A stretch of 64,000 nt of DNA, taken from assembly GCA_030512295.1 (NCBI GenBank), contig JAULSR010000004.1:2480001-2544000 (forward strand), read 5' to 3'. Origin of the DNA: Bombardia bombarda. Taxonomy: Eukaryota; Ascomycota; Sordariomycetes; Sordariales; Lasiosphaeriaceae. The stretch's first letter is position 1. The number at the start of each line of letters is the position of its first letter. The notes beneath the pieces are model-generated. The model had not been told where the DNA came from and made no database searches. It saw nothing but the letters and a program-made list of their open reading frames with translations. Shown here in pieces: positions 11,019 through 21,965 of this stretch. The translations under genes were made by a program, and so were the position numbers.

Positions 11019-11790
11019 TTACCACCTCTGCGACTTTGCTGTCAAGCCCCCGTCCGTAACCTTTGATTTTGTTATGTCTTTGGCACTTCCGCTATCGGCA
11101 GTGGCTAGTTTCGACGCCCTTTCCTTGGTCCGATCCTTTATCTTCTGTCCCAGGAACCTAAACAGCTCCGCCTGCCGAACGTTCTCTCCAGCTGTGTGAT
11201 CTTTCGAAATGGTGTCCATGCGAACACTGCCTTCGGCCTTCTTCCATCCAAAGCCCGTCGTCGGTGGCACCACGGTGACGCTAAGAAGGGAGGAGTTGGG
11301 GTCCGAGAGGAATTTTCCAACAACGAATACTTTTCGTGCCAGCTATTCGGATGGGCGTACTGAACTTCCACCGCGATTCTTTTACCACCTGGCGTCTTGT
11401 TTTGCGGTTCGTAACGTAATCGTTGGCGTTCAATTGCGCCAGTTTTCGGCCAAAATACGATGACTGGAGCGATTTCGTCGTAATCCTCATCATACCACAT
11501 GAAAACATCGAACAGCAGATATGATTCGACTTCGACCGAGTTCTCATCTTCAAACCATATTCCGACCTGGTGCAACTCCAAAAGACGGTCGATTGAAGGT
11601 CTAAAGGGGTCAAATGCTTTCCTGACAGGACCTTCTGGCGACCAATGTGATGGTCTTAGAGGCGGTATCGATGATAATCTCTGGTGCTTTTCTCTGGTTT
11701 CACCCAAGTCGACGTCGGGGCGGCCATTGAATTGTATCCAAGATCATTCTCCAGATGCGATCATTGGTAATCAAAACGCGTGGCGACTTT
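11019..11790 (-). CDS. Conserved-looking hypothetical protein, frameshifted
   Basis: Two minus-strand frames form one protein. The N-terminal part (to about 11335) contains HWSPEGPVRKAFDPF, VGIWFEDENSVEVESYLLFD and APVIVFWP. The C-terminal part contains VFVVGKFLSDPNSSLLSVT and GFGWKKAEGSVRMDT and ends at 11019. They join if the AAAA run at about 11334-11337 is five long, giving NSWHEKVFVVGKF. Further upstream another frame carries SPRVLITNDRIWRMIL, so the true 5' end lies at or beyond 11790 and a second frame change is likely near 11720. No ATG is visible that fits. I do not recognise a named family. The composition is that of a soluble cytosolic protein. Confidence 0.55.
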
Positions 11791-12094
11791 AATCTCTGGC
11801 TGGCTGTGGGAGCTATCGTCTCTTTTTCGTCTGATCTGGCGCAAAACAGACTAAAAGGGGGCCCTCACAGCAAACTCCCAACCACTACCAGAGCCGTGCC
11901 AAAGAAATGCAGCTTGTCGTTGATAGTGGAGAAGCCTTGGCTGCAACCCCTGTTCAGGCTTAATTGTTTCAGCCACGATGATGAAACAAATGTGCCGTGA
12001 GCCGTCAGCCCTACCGCTTCTTCAACAACAAACCACCATGATTCCACCCTCAAGCCAACTTTCAACATCCACTGTTCACTACAGTTTAAGAATC

Positions 12095-13346
12095 ATGAGA
12101 CCACTTCATATTCTCAGCCTGGCCGTGGGCGCCAGCGCGCTGCAACGCCAAATCTCCCTCTCACCGACCGCTTCTTGCCCCTGGCGCCTCCCTCCTCCTC
12201 AGCTCGCCTGCAGCATCGACGAGCTTGATGACCTCAGTTCCGCGATCCTGCCTCCCAGGCCGCCAAGTCCACCACCTTCAAAATGGGAAGGCCCACACGA
12301 CTGCGTTAACCAATACTGCATCTTCTCGAACCCAGGCTTCGCCGACGGCCGCGGCATCGTGACAATCACCACCGCGCGCGCCATCGAAAAACTCAAGGCC
12401 ATCGAACAGACCCGCAACATCGTCCACCCCCCCAACCCACCACCATACACCATCGCCCCCATCCCCGCCAAGGGCCTCGGCCTCCTCGCCAACACCACCC
12501 TCCACCGCGGCACCCCCATCATGCGTCACACCCCCGCCGTCCTAATCCACCGCTCCTTCCTCGAGCACCTCCCGCCCCGCCGCCAACACGCCCTCCTCGA
12601 CGCCGCCATCACCCAGCACCTCCCCCTCACCCTCCGCGAGGCCTTCCTCGCCCAGATGGGCCACTTTGGCAACCCGCACAAGATCAGCGACATCCTCATC
12701 ACCAACTCCTTCCAGATGGACCTGGGGGGCGACGACAACCACCACTACGGCAACTTCCCCGAGGTCTCGCGCTTCAACCACGACTGCCGCCCCAACGTGG
12801 CCTTCCACATCGGCGCCGACCTGACCCACACCACCACGGCGGTGCGCGCCGTCCAGCCCGGCGAGGAGCTGACCATTTCGTATCTTGGCATGTTCGAGCC
12901 GCGGGCGATGCGCCAGCAGCGCGCGCTGCAGGCGTGGGGGTTTGCGTGTACGTGCTCGCAGTGCGGCTTGGGCGAGGGGCCGGCGGCGAAGTCGGATGGG
13001 AGGCTGGAGGAGATTGCGCGGATTGAGGGGGCGATGGCTGATGTGGCGAGTGGGGGGGTGACGCCGGCGTTGTTGCGGAGGGTGGTCAGGCTGTATAAGG
13101 AGGAGAGGCTGGAGGCGAGCGTGGCGGGGGTGTATACGCTTGTTGCGATGAACTGGAACATGTTGGGGGAGGAGGGGATGGCGAGGAAGTATGCGGGGCT
13201 GGCGGCGGAGGCGGCGGGGGTGGAGAAGGGGGAGGGGAGGGGGAGGGGGAGGGGAGGGGGAGGGGGAGGGGGATGCGGTGGCGATGAGGGAGCTGGAGAG
13301 GGATCCGAGGGGGCATTTTACGTGGAGGAGGAGGGTGGGTGGGTAG
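12095..13346 (+). CDS. SET-domain protein with N-terminal signal peptide
   Basis: The ATG at 12095 is chosen because it places a signal peptide, MRPLHILSLAVGASA, at the start; the frame is open upstream to 11978. The SET core is visible as GLGLLANTTLHRGT (start of SET), EVSRFNHDCRPN (the NHxCxPN motif that binds AdoMet), GEELTISYLG and a post-SET cysteine cluster, WGFACTCSQC. SET proteins transfer methyl groups to lysine. A secretory leader on one is unusual but I believe recurs in fungi. In the G-rich microsatellite at about 13208-13272 the frame is lost. The uncorrected frame runs to 13546 with an unlikely tail. The other frame continues with AMRELERDPRGHFTWRRRV and stops at 13346, which looks like the real C-terminus, giving about 416 aa. 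Confidence 0.8.
13208..13275 (+). repeat. (GGGGGA)n purine microsatellite in coding sequence
   Basis: A run of G-blocks separated by single A residues near the 3' end of the SET gene. The reading frame changes inside it, by replication slippage or by sequencing error. Confidence 0.85.
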
Positions 13347-13601
13347 GGTGGCATGTATTGTGTTTTATACTCCGTACCCTTTATCTTTTCCCGTGTTATC
13401 CCTCTTGGTATGTCAGTATGTTCTGCTATGTTGAAACGGAGCTTGTAGGAGGATACCACAACGCAGCATCTCGTCCATTTAGGGTTCTGAAGCATGTTTG
13501 GACAGCTTATTTGGACCTCTTTCGTAATGCAAAATACCTAATTTAACTCTTCCTATTTTCCATTATATATAGCTCTCGGCGTACTCTCTTCATTTTACAT
13601 G

Positions 13602-13640
13602 GTCACCTCGGTCTGTCACCTCGGTCTGTCACCTCGGTCT
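13602..13640. repeat. 13-bp tandem repeat, three copies
   Basis: The unit GTCACCTCGGTCT is repeated three times without mismatch in the spacer between the convergent SET gene and the minus-strand gene at 13.8-14.7 kb. Confidence 0.9.
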
Positions 13641-13838
13641 GCCACTCTATCATGGTGTAAACTTGGGCGATACGACCACCGTCACCTTATCGATAACCAC
13701 CGTGCGTCCTACCGTGGCTTGCAACGCTCCTTCCTCCGATCAGCCAAATAATTCATGCTTTTTACTCCACGGCGTTTTTAATCCACGGGCGTTTTTAATC
13801 TTGGCCCTCACCTAGGATTCGACACTTATCCCCGACAC

Positions 13839-14739
13839 TCACGATCCCATCCCCCAAGCCTTATATACCTGCATTCCGCCCTCGATGCTCTGGACCAGGC
13901 CGAAGAAGACAGTAAAGCCAATGGCGACCCATAATGTGTACCACTGTATGCCGTCTCGTCGATCGTTCCACCACTGCGCAAGCCAAGCGTCGTCGGGCGC
14001 GCTTCGTCGAATTCCTCCTTGAGAATTGCAAGCCGCTCGTTCCAGAAGACGTACTCCTCCAGCCGTCTCACAAGCTGTCAGCCCAAAGCGAGCAATTGAG
14101 GGAAAAAGGCCCGACCAAAGGCACACTCACTCTAGCTGGCAATTGAGAAATGCTGCGTGGTGGAAGACCGACACCGTCTTGTCCCGGTCCCTGAATCGAA
14201 GATGGTCGGCCAAGTTGGTAGTCAGCTCGACCGTGAACCCGCCTATTCTGACCAGATTCCGTGCGTTGAACAGCGCGCCCAGCTTGCTTGCCGCGTTCTC
14301 GAGACTGGCCGCCGTTCGACTGTGGCTGGAAGAGATTATGGACAAATTCCCTCAGAGTGCATTGAACCCAGATCAGGCGGTTTCGACCCGAGAAGGCTTT
14401 CTTGAACTCGCCCACATCGATCATGATCATGAGTCGCACAACCAGATCAATTGAGGTCTCTAATATTTCCTCCTTCTCCGGCAACAACTCAAGCCCTGGA
14501 TTTCTTGCCAGAAGACGCCCCGCGATTCCCGACCTGTCATCGTGTCGCCGTATACTTGTCGCAATGTCAAGGACGTCCTGATGCGTCCGAACCAACAGTT
14601 TGGATGATGATTGGCATGCTATTCGACATTGTTCGGTGTAGTAATTAAGGTATGGTTGGAGAGCCCGCTCCTGAGCCTGGGCGCCGCCAAGCATCTGAGA
14701 GATTTTCTCGCCGACTGGCTGCCGAGATGGGATACTCAA
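13839..14739 (-). CDS. Hypothetical protein with C-terminal membrane anchor, frameshifted
   Basis: Three minus-strand frames read as one protein. The first part contains LQPYLNYYTEQCRIACQSSS and SGRNRLIWVQCTLREFVHN. The middle contains LENAASKLGALFNARNLVRI and VFHHAAFLNCQLE. A GTGAGT...GTGAG intron with a GGCTGAC branch (about 14072-14129) then joins RLEEYVFWNERLAILKEEFD. The end, AQWWNDRRDGIQWYTLWVA, is followed by a hydrophobic segment, IGFTVFFGLV. Two single-base frame changes remain, one near 14318 and one at the CCC run near 13995. The spliced order resembles a common uncharacterised fungal protein type that ends in one membrane helix. The 5' end is uncertain: ATG at 14694, or a frame starting near 14762. 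It is divergent from the gene at 15182. Confidence 0.6.
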
Positions 14740-15181
14740 GGATGGACGCCGAGATCGACATCGTGGGAAGGCAGTTGGTGGTCAGAAGGACGATATGTTC
14801 CCACTGAGAGTCTTGTGTCGGGTGTGGTCAAGCAGGCTGTCACCGACCTAGCAGTTTTGGGGTTCAAGGCAGTGCACTTGTGGGGGCTGCATGAATCTAG
14901 AACCAATGGATGGGATGTTCACTCCGGGCTTCCATGTTGGTAGTGGAGGCGCAGCATCTGCAGGGTGCTAGACATGAAGCGAGGCATACTGATAGGACCC
15001 CAAGTAGAGGCGTGAATGGGAAGCGGTCGATTCCCCCGCATCATTCCAAGCAAGATCCCAAGGACCTCTCTCTTCCAACCTCATGTCCAACGTCGAGGTT
15101 TCCCACATCGCCCATCGCATTCATTTCCATCCAACCTTTGACTCTAGTGGAAGTTTCGGTATAACAACGACTTGGAACACG

Positions 15182-17401
15182 ATGGGGGAACAAAATCGTC
15201 TTGCCAGATCGCTTTCTTTTCTTAAGAAGCCGAGCCTGAAGTGGCCAAATCCAGAGGAATCAGTCGGCAGTTTCTGTGGGAAAAAAGGGAAAATATAGCT
15301 GCTGGGAGGCAACAGGCAAAGAAGAATCAGTTTTTGTCGATATTGCACAAGAAATCAGCGACCTCTTGAGCTCCTGTTGCACCCCTCTACCCAACAACCG
15401 ATTCATCTTTTTCGATATTTTCATGGTTGGCGAGACTCCTGAGAGTGCAATCCCACATATCATGTTCGCATGCTCAAAGGCTGGCCCAAGAAAGGAAGCC
15501 CTAAGACAATTTCGAGAGAGCAAGATACTCCACAACCACCCCCCTGGCATCGAGACTGGGCATTGGGACTACCCTCCCCATATTATCAATCCACGGCAGT
15601 TGGGTTCCGGTTCAACAGGACACATGGAGTCTACTATCCACCATTCGATGGTCGGAAAGGCAATTTCCTTTATGCAGTTCCAGGCCTATAGTTTCGAGAC
15701 CAAAGAAGCTCTGTCCCCCGCCGCGGTTCAGATCATCCTCAGTCCCAAAGATGATGCCTCTGCAGCGCGTGCTGCTGCAATTGGGGGAATCGTTGTAATG
15801 GAAGAGCGTGCTTTTCTCATAACCGCTGCACATGTGGCTTTACCCGACAGCGAAACGAGGATCGACAACATTGTTTACGTGGACGACTCTTCTCCTGATG
15901 ATGAACTGGAATTTGGCGGTTTTGACATGGTCAACAGCCCCTTCGGCGACGACGACGACGGTAGCCTAAGTGTATACTGCATCACGCCAGAGGCTACTGG
16001 TACTGTTGACTCTGATCAGAAAGTCGATAGCTGGCTCAAGTCATGTATGGACATCAGGCTTTCACTCGGCGATGGCCAGAACGACTCTGAAAGCTCTGGT
16101 GAATCATCATTATCCAGCCAAATCCCTGGCAATCCGACTCTACAGCTTCCAGGATCACCATCATTAGCATCATTGGAGTCACATGCACCAGTCCAAAGAG
16201 GACGATTGCGATGTGTGGACGCAAGCATTGGTCTTGACGATGCATCAATATCCACGATTTCCTTCTCAGTCTGTCGGGATTATATGCTGATCGAACTCAA
16301 TCCTTCGTCGCAAAACGCCTTTTCGAATCTGGGCCTGCCCAGAATATCTCGCGCCAACACATCAGCACCGCCCCCACACAAGGTGCAGATCACAACTACC
16401 CTGAACTCGACTGGCGTCATAACAGGGACGTTGTCGGGCTCTCCATCCTATGTTCGGCTTCCAAACAGCCATGCATTTCGACAGGTCTTTACCATCTCCC
16501 TGGACTTTCCCTTGCACCCGGGCGACTGTGGTGCAACTATTCTGGATGCCAGCTCGCAGATTGTTTATGGACACATCGTTGCAGGAAGTCAGGTATCACG
16601 TGTTGCCTATATGATGCCGGTGCTGGATGTTCTCGACGACATTGAGCAGATGATCCAAGGAGGACCAACAGACAGCACTACTATGAGTGAGTGGCCCCTT
16701 TTTCTCCACGTGTGATGCTGCTGTCATAAATCTCGTTCTGACTGACCAATCTCAGACTACACTGTAGCTATCGAGAGTCTGAAGATCAAACAGTTTGGCA
16801 GGCAGATGCAAGGCCATTTCGGCAATATGAAGGATTCGTTCATGGCTGCGCAAGCTCAGACCCAGACGACTTCGACAGAACAAGGGTTCATTGCGCCTGA
16901 AAAGAATGCGTTGCGAGATACCGCAGGCGACACAGAGGTGAAGGAAGGTCGCGAATCTACAGACTGTCGCGGTACGTGAGATCCTACTGTCTTCATATCA
17001 GTTGTTCTTTCTTCATAAAACTTACTCACCAAATGCAGGCTGTCGACTTGCCAAGGTAGAATGTCGTTTTCAACATGGTCAAGTTGACTGTACCAACTGC
17101 CTTCTGTCTGGAAGAAGCTGTAAGGGGACCAAGACCGCACGTGGGGTAGGTTTTCTTGGTCAATTCTCTGTCCATCATGCTTGGAAAACGATTTTCAGTT
17201 GAAAATCCGCCGAAAGCACCAGCCTCTTAACACGAAAGTGACTAGCTAACGAGGACCTCTCTCTTCTAGACTTTGGGTGAACTCCAGTTGCGACCTTCAA
17301 TCGGGATCCAGACCAAATACCGGGCATTCAGGATCACAGGCTGCAATGATGGCGTTGCCGAGGCTCAATGGTCGCCCCGGGCGCAACATAATGGCGATTA
17401 A
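15182..17401 (+). CDS. Chymotrypsin-like (His-Asp-Cys) domain protein with C-terminal Zn2Cys6 cluster
   Basis: Exons 15182-16686, 16756-16971, 17039-17145 and 17270-17401. Introns start GTGAGT, GTACGT and GTAGGT, and the last has a perfect CTAAC branch. One base of the A6 run at 15281-15286 must be dropped to keep frame, giving 652 aa. After an N-terminal region (FFDIFMVGETPESAIPHIMF) comes a chymotrypsin-like module. AFLITAAHVAL holds a His at codon 15831. RDYMLIEL holds an Asp at 16278. HPGDCGATILD has Cys, at 16527, where serine proteases have the GDSG serine. After a linker the C-terminus carries CX2CX6CX8CX2CX6C (codons 16965-17121), the exact spacing of a Zn(II)2Cys6 DNA-binding cluster. 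The triad assignment and the link to transcription are inference. It could be an inactive protease fold used as a sensor. Confidence 0.7.
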
Positions 17402-17493
17402 CTTCCTGAATCATCTTCATTGCCATAAAATATTTCTTCCCAACTATCCCAATACAATCAAACCTGCCAAGCACAGGCCATATATAACTTCAG

Positions 17494-18453
17494 TCAACCA
17501 TAACACTCACGGATAGCACCCCGCCGTAACACACGCCGAAACAGTATGACAATACCTAATCTTCCCCCCTCGACCCTAAACAGATGACTATCCGGCATCG
17601 GGTCCTGCCCCTGCGTCCGGTCCAGCCCAGGGAACCCGATAAACAAATCCACCACGCCCAGCTCCTCATCCACCACATACCTCCTGTACGGGATAACAAT
17701 CGTGCTCGGCCAGTCCATCACGCACTCCTCCCCCCGCAGCGTCCCGCCCGCGCGCAAGCCGCCCTCGAGCCGATAGCACGGCGGGCCCCACGGCACCGTC
17801 ACGCTGACGTTCCCAAACCGGTTGAAATACGCATCCCCCGCCGCCTGGATCGTCTCCCGACTATCCCGCTTCTCCTCGGGGATGACGTCCCATTTTTCAG
17901 GCGCGTTGAGCGCCAGCGTGCCGGTGGCGTTGAACAGCCAGTCGCCCTTGTCGGTGACGACGCTTTCGATCAAGGTCGCGGGCCCGTCGCTGTCGGCAAA
18001 GATCATGCGCGTGTGGATCACGTAGGGGTGCGGGTCGGTCGCGGCGATGATCTCGGTGACGGTGGCGCAGCGGACGGTGTCGTGCGCGGAGCGGGAGAAG
18101 TCGATCTTGAGGGGGTAGGAGAGGACGGTGCTGGCCGAGAGGGCGAGCGGGGTCTCGTTTTCTTTGTAGGTGAGGTTGCTGCTGCTGGATGAGGAGGAGA
18201 GGGTTGCGGTGGCGCTGCCGGCGGATTGGGCGGCGAGGTAGGAGGATGTGGCGTTTTTGAGGTACTCGCGGGTGCAGGATGCCGAGGCGGTGGTGGCTAG
18301 GGTGAGGCCGAGGCCGAGGAGGGTGGAGGGGGCAGCATCGTGGGTTTGGTTGATGGTGTGTTGGCGTTGGTGTCTGTCTGTGTCCTGCGTCGATGCTTGC
18401 TTGTGTTTGGGGGTTACCGACAGCAACAATAACATTGAAGATGCTCGTAGCAT
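17494..18453 (-). CDS. Secreted DUF8021-type protein
   Basis: Open frame of 319 aa, convergent with the previous gene. A hydrophobic leader ends near LGLGLTLATTASAS, followed by CTREYLKNATSSYLAAQSAG, the typical start of the fungal DUF8021 domain. Downstream are conserved-looking segments VIHTRMIFADSDGPATLIE, GDWLFNATG, VPWGPPCYRLEGG and CVMDWPSTIVIPYRRYVVD. Several N-glycosylation sequons (NATS, NLTY, NVSV, NATG) and paired Cys fit an extracellular protein. The molecular function of the domain is unknown. The start is uncertain: the ATG at 18453 gives a long poorly conserved lead. An upstream ATG at 18496 with a GTAACC intron would be an alternative. Confidence 0.65.
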   Translation of the reverse strand: MLRASSMLLLLSVTPKHKQASTQDTDRHQRQHTINQTHDAAPSTLLGLGLTLATTASASCTREYLKNATSSYLAAQSAGSATATLSSSSSSSNLTYKENETPLALSASTVLSYPLKIDFSRSAHDTVRCATVTEIIAATDPHPYVIHTRMIFADSDGPATLIESVVTDKGDWLFNATGTLALNAPEKWDVIPEEKRDSRETIQAAGDAYFNRFGNVSVTVPWGPPCYRLEGGLRAGGTLRGEECVMDWPSTIVIPYRRYVVDEELGVVDLFIGFPGLDRTQGQDPMPDSHLFRVEGGRLGIVILFRRVLRRGAIRECYG

Positions 18454-20384
18454 GGGCCAAAAGGGTGATACATGCCGTCAAATATAGAGCGTCCATCTTG
18501 GAAGATGGGAATCCCGAGTGTCTCAGTGCCTCCATGTGTCAAAGCCCGAGAACCTACACTGCAAGGGGATAAAAGTGTAAGCCGAAACCACTGCTTGCTC
18601 CAATGGGCTGGGGTCATACAATCAAATCTGCCTTAGCTCCCGGCTGAGGGATCTGCAGGTACACGAACACAGGCAATCAATGTCAATATCTTGTGAGGGG
18701 GAGTGAGGAGAAATGGTGACGGGACAATGGATTGTGCTTCGATACATCCGCGGGCCGCCATGATCAGGCTTTAGCCGCCGCCCTGATTGGACAATGGCCA
18801 TTGTGATCCAGATTATACCGGTGCGGAGGGATGCAGAGTGATACACAGATAAGGGGTAATTGTGTCTTCAGCTTATAGAGGTAAGCAACAAATTAATGGG
18901 CCGATTGTAAAGGGGCAAAAGTCCAACATGCAGCAGTCGCACTTAAGGAACCAGATATATCTGATAATATCACTCAACTTAGGTCGATAGCAGAGCATCT
19001 GTGTATGATTCCTTGTAAACTTTGAACTGCCGCCAGCCCGGTGCTGACAGCCCGAAAATATTTCAGGCCGGATTCGGAATAATATGGAAGACGACCCCGG
19101 TTATTCGTTTCTTACACGGGCGCAGTGTTTCGGGTTCTTGGGTGGGTATCGTGTAACACGAAGAAAGAACTGAAGAGTATTTCCCACTGGCAAGGTGCCA
19201 TATGAAGGCCGATCTTAGCATGAACTCCATCGTGCACACAAAGGCAAGGTGAGTGGGAGTTCTCGTCTGGGAACAAGTCCGAATTAGGTGGGGTGTAGAC
19301 CACAGTTGTGACAGACAGGTATTGATTTTTAGTCTTCCCAGGAAGTAAGTTTTGATATCGAAACATAAAATGTGGACAGAACCCGACTCATTTCCATAGA
19401 CTGCTACAACCATTCATTATCTTGCTTTCGTAGTAGAGACAAGGACTCATACTTTAATAATAAGGGGGAGGATGCAGAGAGGGAGTTGTTTATCAGTCCG
19501 TACATTTCTGTAAGGATTACCAACCGTTATCAATGAGGCTTAGTGAGCAAGGGGTCAGTGGATGCCATGTGTATTATACAGTCTCTTAGCGCCAATATTC
19601 GCGAGAAACCCGATGCCGGAATAGTATCCACAGCAAGAAACCTTGGTCCCTTGGCGCTGGGTAGATGTGTGATCCACAGCGTCGGAATCGGAAACAGCCC
19701 CGAAACCTTGAAACCGAGATCTTGCCGTTTAGATGGTGGTGATTGTGGATAGGGGAGGCCTCAATGCATGAATACGATGCCGTTTATCCATGAGATGAGA
19801 CGATGATGGGTAGAGGCAGAAAACATGGATGCCTTGTATTGACTCTGACTGACTGGACTGGCGTCCTTGTGCAGCAACTTCTAGGAAGTTTGAAGTCTGT
19901 GGTAGGTCAGAATAAGTCACCAGATGCAGATGAGATATCTACCTAGTCTGCCCAATATGGTGTCTGAGTTGTGGTATCGTAGAAGAATTTGACGACATAT
20001 GGGTAAAGATAATGTGAGGTAAGTGGTGTATAAAATGAAAGTAACACAAACAGGAACAATATAAAGGAAATATAACTAGAAGTAAAATGCTCATCGTCAC
20101 AGGCGAGAGAAGAGAGACGATATTCAAATAGTTGATAATGGATAATAGAAATGTTTATATATCGTTTAAAAATCCCCATGCAGTCCCGTAGACCCTGCAT
20201 GCCTCTCTGAGAAGCAAGAATAGTTCCATCTAGATAACCAAGCCATCTAGGCCACGAGGCCAACCAGGGTCTATGATATCAGTCTATGATACTGTGACTA
20301 CAACGCACTCATAGTACTCCAACCCAATGTATGTCCAAGAACGCCAAAACATGAAACAAAGAAAACCTCAGCTATTCCCACCCT
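18454..20384. other. Intergenic, 1.9 kb
   Basis: AT-rich; no ORF with coding character and no recognised repeat. It probably contains the promoter of the DUF8021 gene and the 3' region of the HAD gene. Confidence 0.5.
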
Positions 20385-21965
20385 CTAGACAATAGCAGAC
20401 CCAGCATCCGCACTCCCGTGCAAAACCGTGTTGACCCTCTCATCCCACTCAAACCTGAAGTCCTGCCCCAGCTCCTTCCTGCACGCCGTCGTGACCGCCT
20501 CAAACACATTCTTGAACACGCCAAAATTGGCCGGGTTCTCCTCGTCGTTCTCCCCGCCCTGGAACACACCGGTCCTGACCAGACACGTGTTCCATCCGTA
20601 CATGTTACCACCAACGATATCAGACGCGGGGTTGTCGCCAATCATGTACACGTTCTCCGGCACCCGCTCCTCGCTGTGGATAGTATCCATCCACGAGGCA
20701 ATCACCTCGTCGGCGTACTTGTACGTGGCCATCTCGGGCTTGCCGTAGACGACACGCTCGAGATCGACTCCCGTCAGCGCCTTGTACATGGCCTCAAGAC
20801 CAATCCTGAAAGCACCCTGCGACATGCGCGGGAAGGGGTGCTCGGTGGGGCAGAGCAGATCGCCCTGGGAGAAGTAGATGGGGATGCGCTGGGAGATGGG
20901 GTCGGCGGCGACAGTCCCGAACTTGCCGTCCTCGGACCGCAGCAGGTCGATGATGATCTGCATGTCGGTCGCGTAGTCACGCGAGTCGGAAAACACCAGA
21001 ATAGCCTCGATGTTGACCTTGCTGAAGTCGCGCGGCCGCGACGAGGCGCGCTCCTCCTCGGTAAACACCCTGTAAGGCGCAATGGACGTGTCCCACGCGA
21101 TAATGTCGTTGGGCACGATGATGTCCTTGAAGCCGTACTGCTCCGCCACCTCGCGGCAGCGGTAGCCCTCGCCGCCAACCACAAGCACAGAGCTGTAGTA
21201 CTCGGACAGCGCACGCATGGGCGTGTGCGACTGGATGAACTGCTCGATGGCCACGGGGTTCTCGAGGATCTTGGTCAGCTGCTCGGTGCGGGCCAGCTCA
21301 GGCTTGCCAGAGCCGTTGGTCAGGAAGATGTGGGGGATGCGGATGCCGAGCTGGTTGTCGCCGTTGAGGATCTCGAGCACGCGCTTGCCCTCGGGGATTA
21401 GGCGGTCGCCGTGCACGAGCACGCCGTCAATGTCAAAGACAAAGGCCATGTTCTTGGCCTTCTTGACGATGTCGGGGTGCGTGTCCTGCACGCGCGCGGC
21501 GAGGAACTCGCGAGCCGGTGTGATGGAGGGGCATCCGGGCCTGGCGGTGCTGTTGAGCGCGGCTTGGATCTCGGGGAATGTGACGCTGCTGAGGCGGGAC
21601 TGGCGCTTGGAGCGGGGGATGGGCAGGGCGGCGCCGAACGAGTTGCGGGAGACCCTCCTCTCCTTCTGGGAGGGGGCTTGGGAGAGGGTGTGCATGTACT
21701 GGGCAGCGTGGGCATCGGGTGACCTGATGGCGGGCACCTCGATGGTGTTGTGGGAGTTGGAGCGGCTGTGGCTGCCATTTTGGGGGGAGGAGGGGATGAC
21801 GAGGGAGTTCTCGTCCCACTTGACGCTGTTGAAGCTCTCGGTCTTCTTGTGGGCGTGTCCGAAGCTGCTGCCAGGCGCTTGGAGCTTGGTGGGAGAGTCA
21901 GGAGGGGTATCGACAGCCTGGTTCGAGCCAGCGACGGGGTCGATGGTTTGGGTATATTCAGCCAT
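20385..21965 (-). CDS. HAD-superfamily phosphatase (CECR5/HDHD5-like)
   Basis: Intact single-exon protein of 526 aa. Residues 1-170 are Ser/Pro/Gln-rich and probably disordered. The HAD core begins with FVFDIDGVLVHGD (about 175-187, nucleophile and acid/base Asp), followed by HIFLTNGSGKPE (motif II, the Thr/Ser of class IIA HADs), VVYGKPEMATYKYAD (motif III lysine) and MIGDNPASDIVGGNMYGW (motif IV acidic pair). This order and the class IIA cap match the CECR5/HDHD5 family, represented in yeast by YKR070W, a mitochondrial protein. The substrate of the family is not established. The N-terminal extension has no obvious presequence. Antisense open frames over it are codon-bias shadows. Confidence 0.9.
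   Translation of the reverse strand: MAEYTQTIDPVAGSNQAVDTPPDSPTKLQAPGSSFGHAHKKTESFNSVKWDENSLVIPSSPQNGSHSRSNSHNTIEVPAIRSPDAHAAQYMHTLSQAPSQKERRVSRNSFGAALPIPRSKRQSRLSSVTFPEIQAALNSTARPGCPSITPAREFLAARVQDTHPDIVKKAKNMAFVFDIDGVLVHGDRLIPEGKRVLEILNGDNQLGIRIPHIFLTNGSGKPELARTEQLTKILENPVAIEQFIQSHTPMRALSEYYSSVLVVGGEGYRCREVAEQYGFKDIIVPNDIIAWDTSIAPYRVFTEEERASSRPRDFSKVNIEAILVFSDSRDYATDMQIIIDLLRSEDGKFGTVAADPISQRIPIYFSQGDLLCPTEHPFPRMSQGAFRIGLEAMYKALTGVDLERVVYGKPEMATYKYADEVIASWMDTIHSEERVPENVYMIGDNPASDIVGGNMYGWNTCLVRTGVFQGGENDEENPANFGVFKNVFEAVTTACRKELGQDFRFEWDERVNTVLHGSADAGSAIV

Noticed and set aside
12542..13495. Minus-strand frame of 317 aa over the SET gene
   Set aside because: His/Pro/Arg-rich shadow of the SET coding region and of the G-rich microsatellite.
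17146..17202. Unspliced end of the Zn2Cys6 protein (stop at 17202)
   Set aside because: GTAGGT donor, CTAAC branch and TCTAG acceptor form a better 124-nt intron leading to a stop at 17401, though intron retention remains possible.
20418..21401. Plus-strand frame of 327 aa over the HAD gene
   Set aside because: Shadow; the minus strand has all four HAD motifs in an intact frame.
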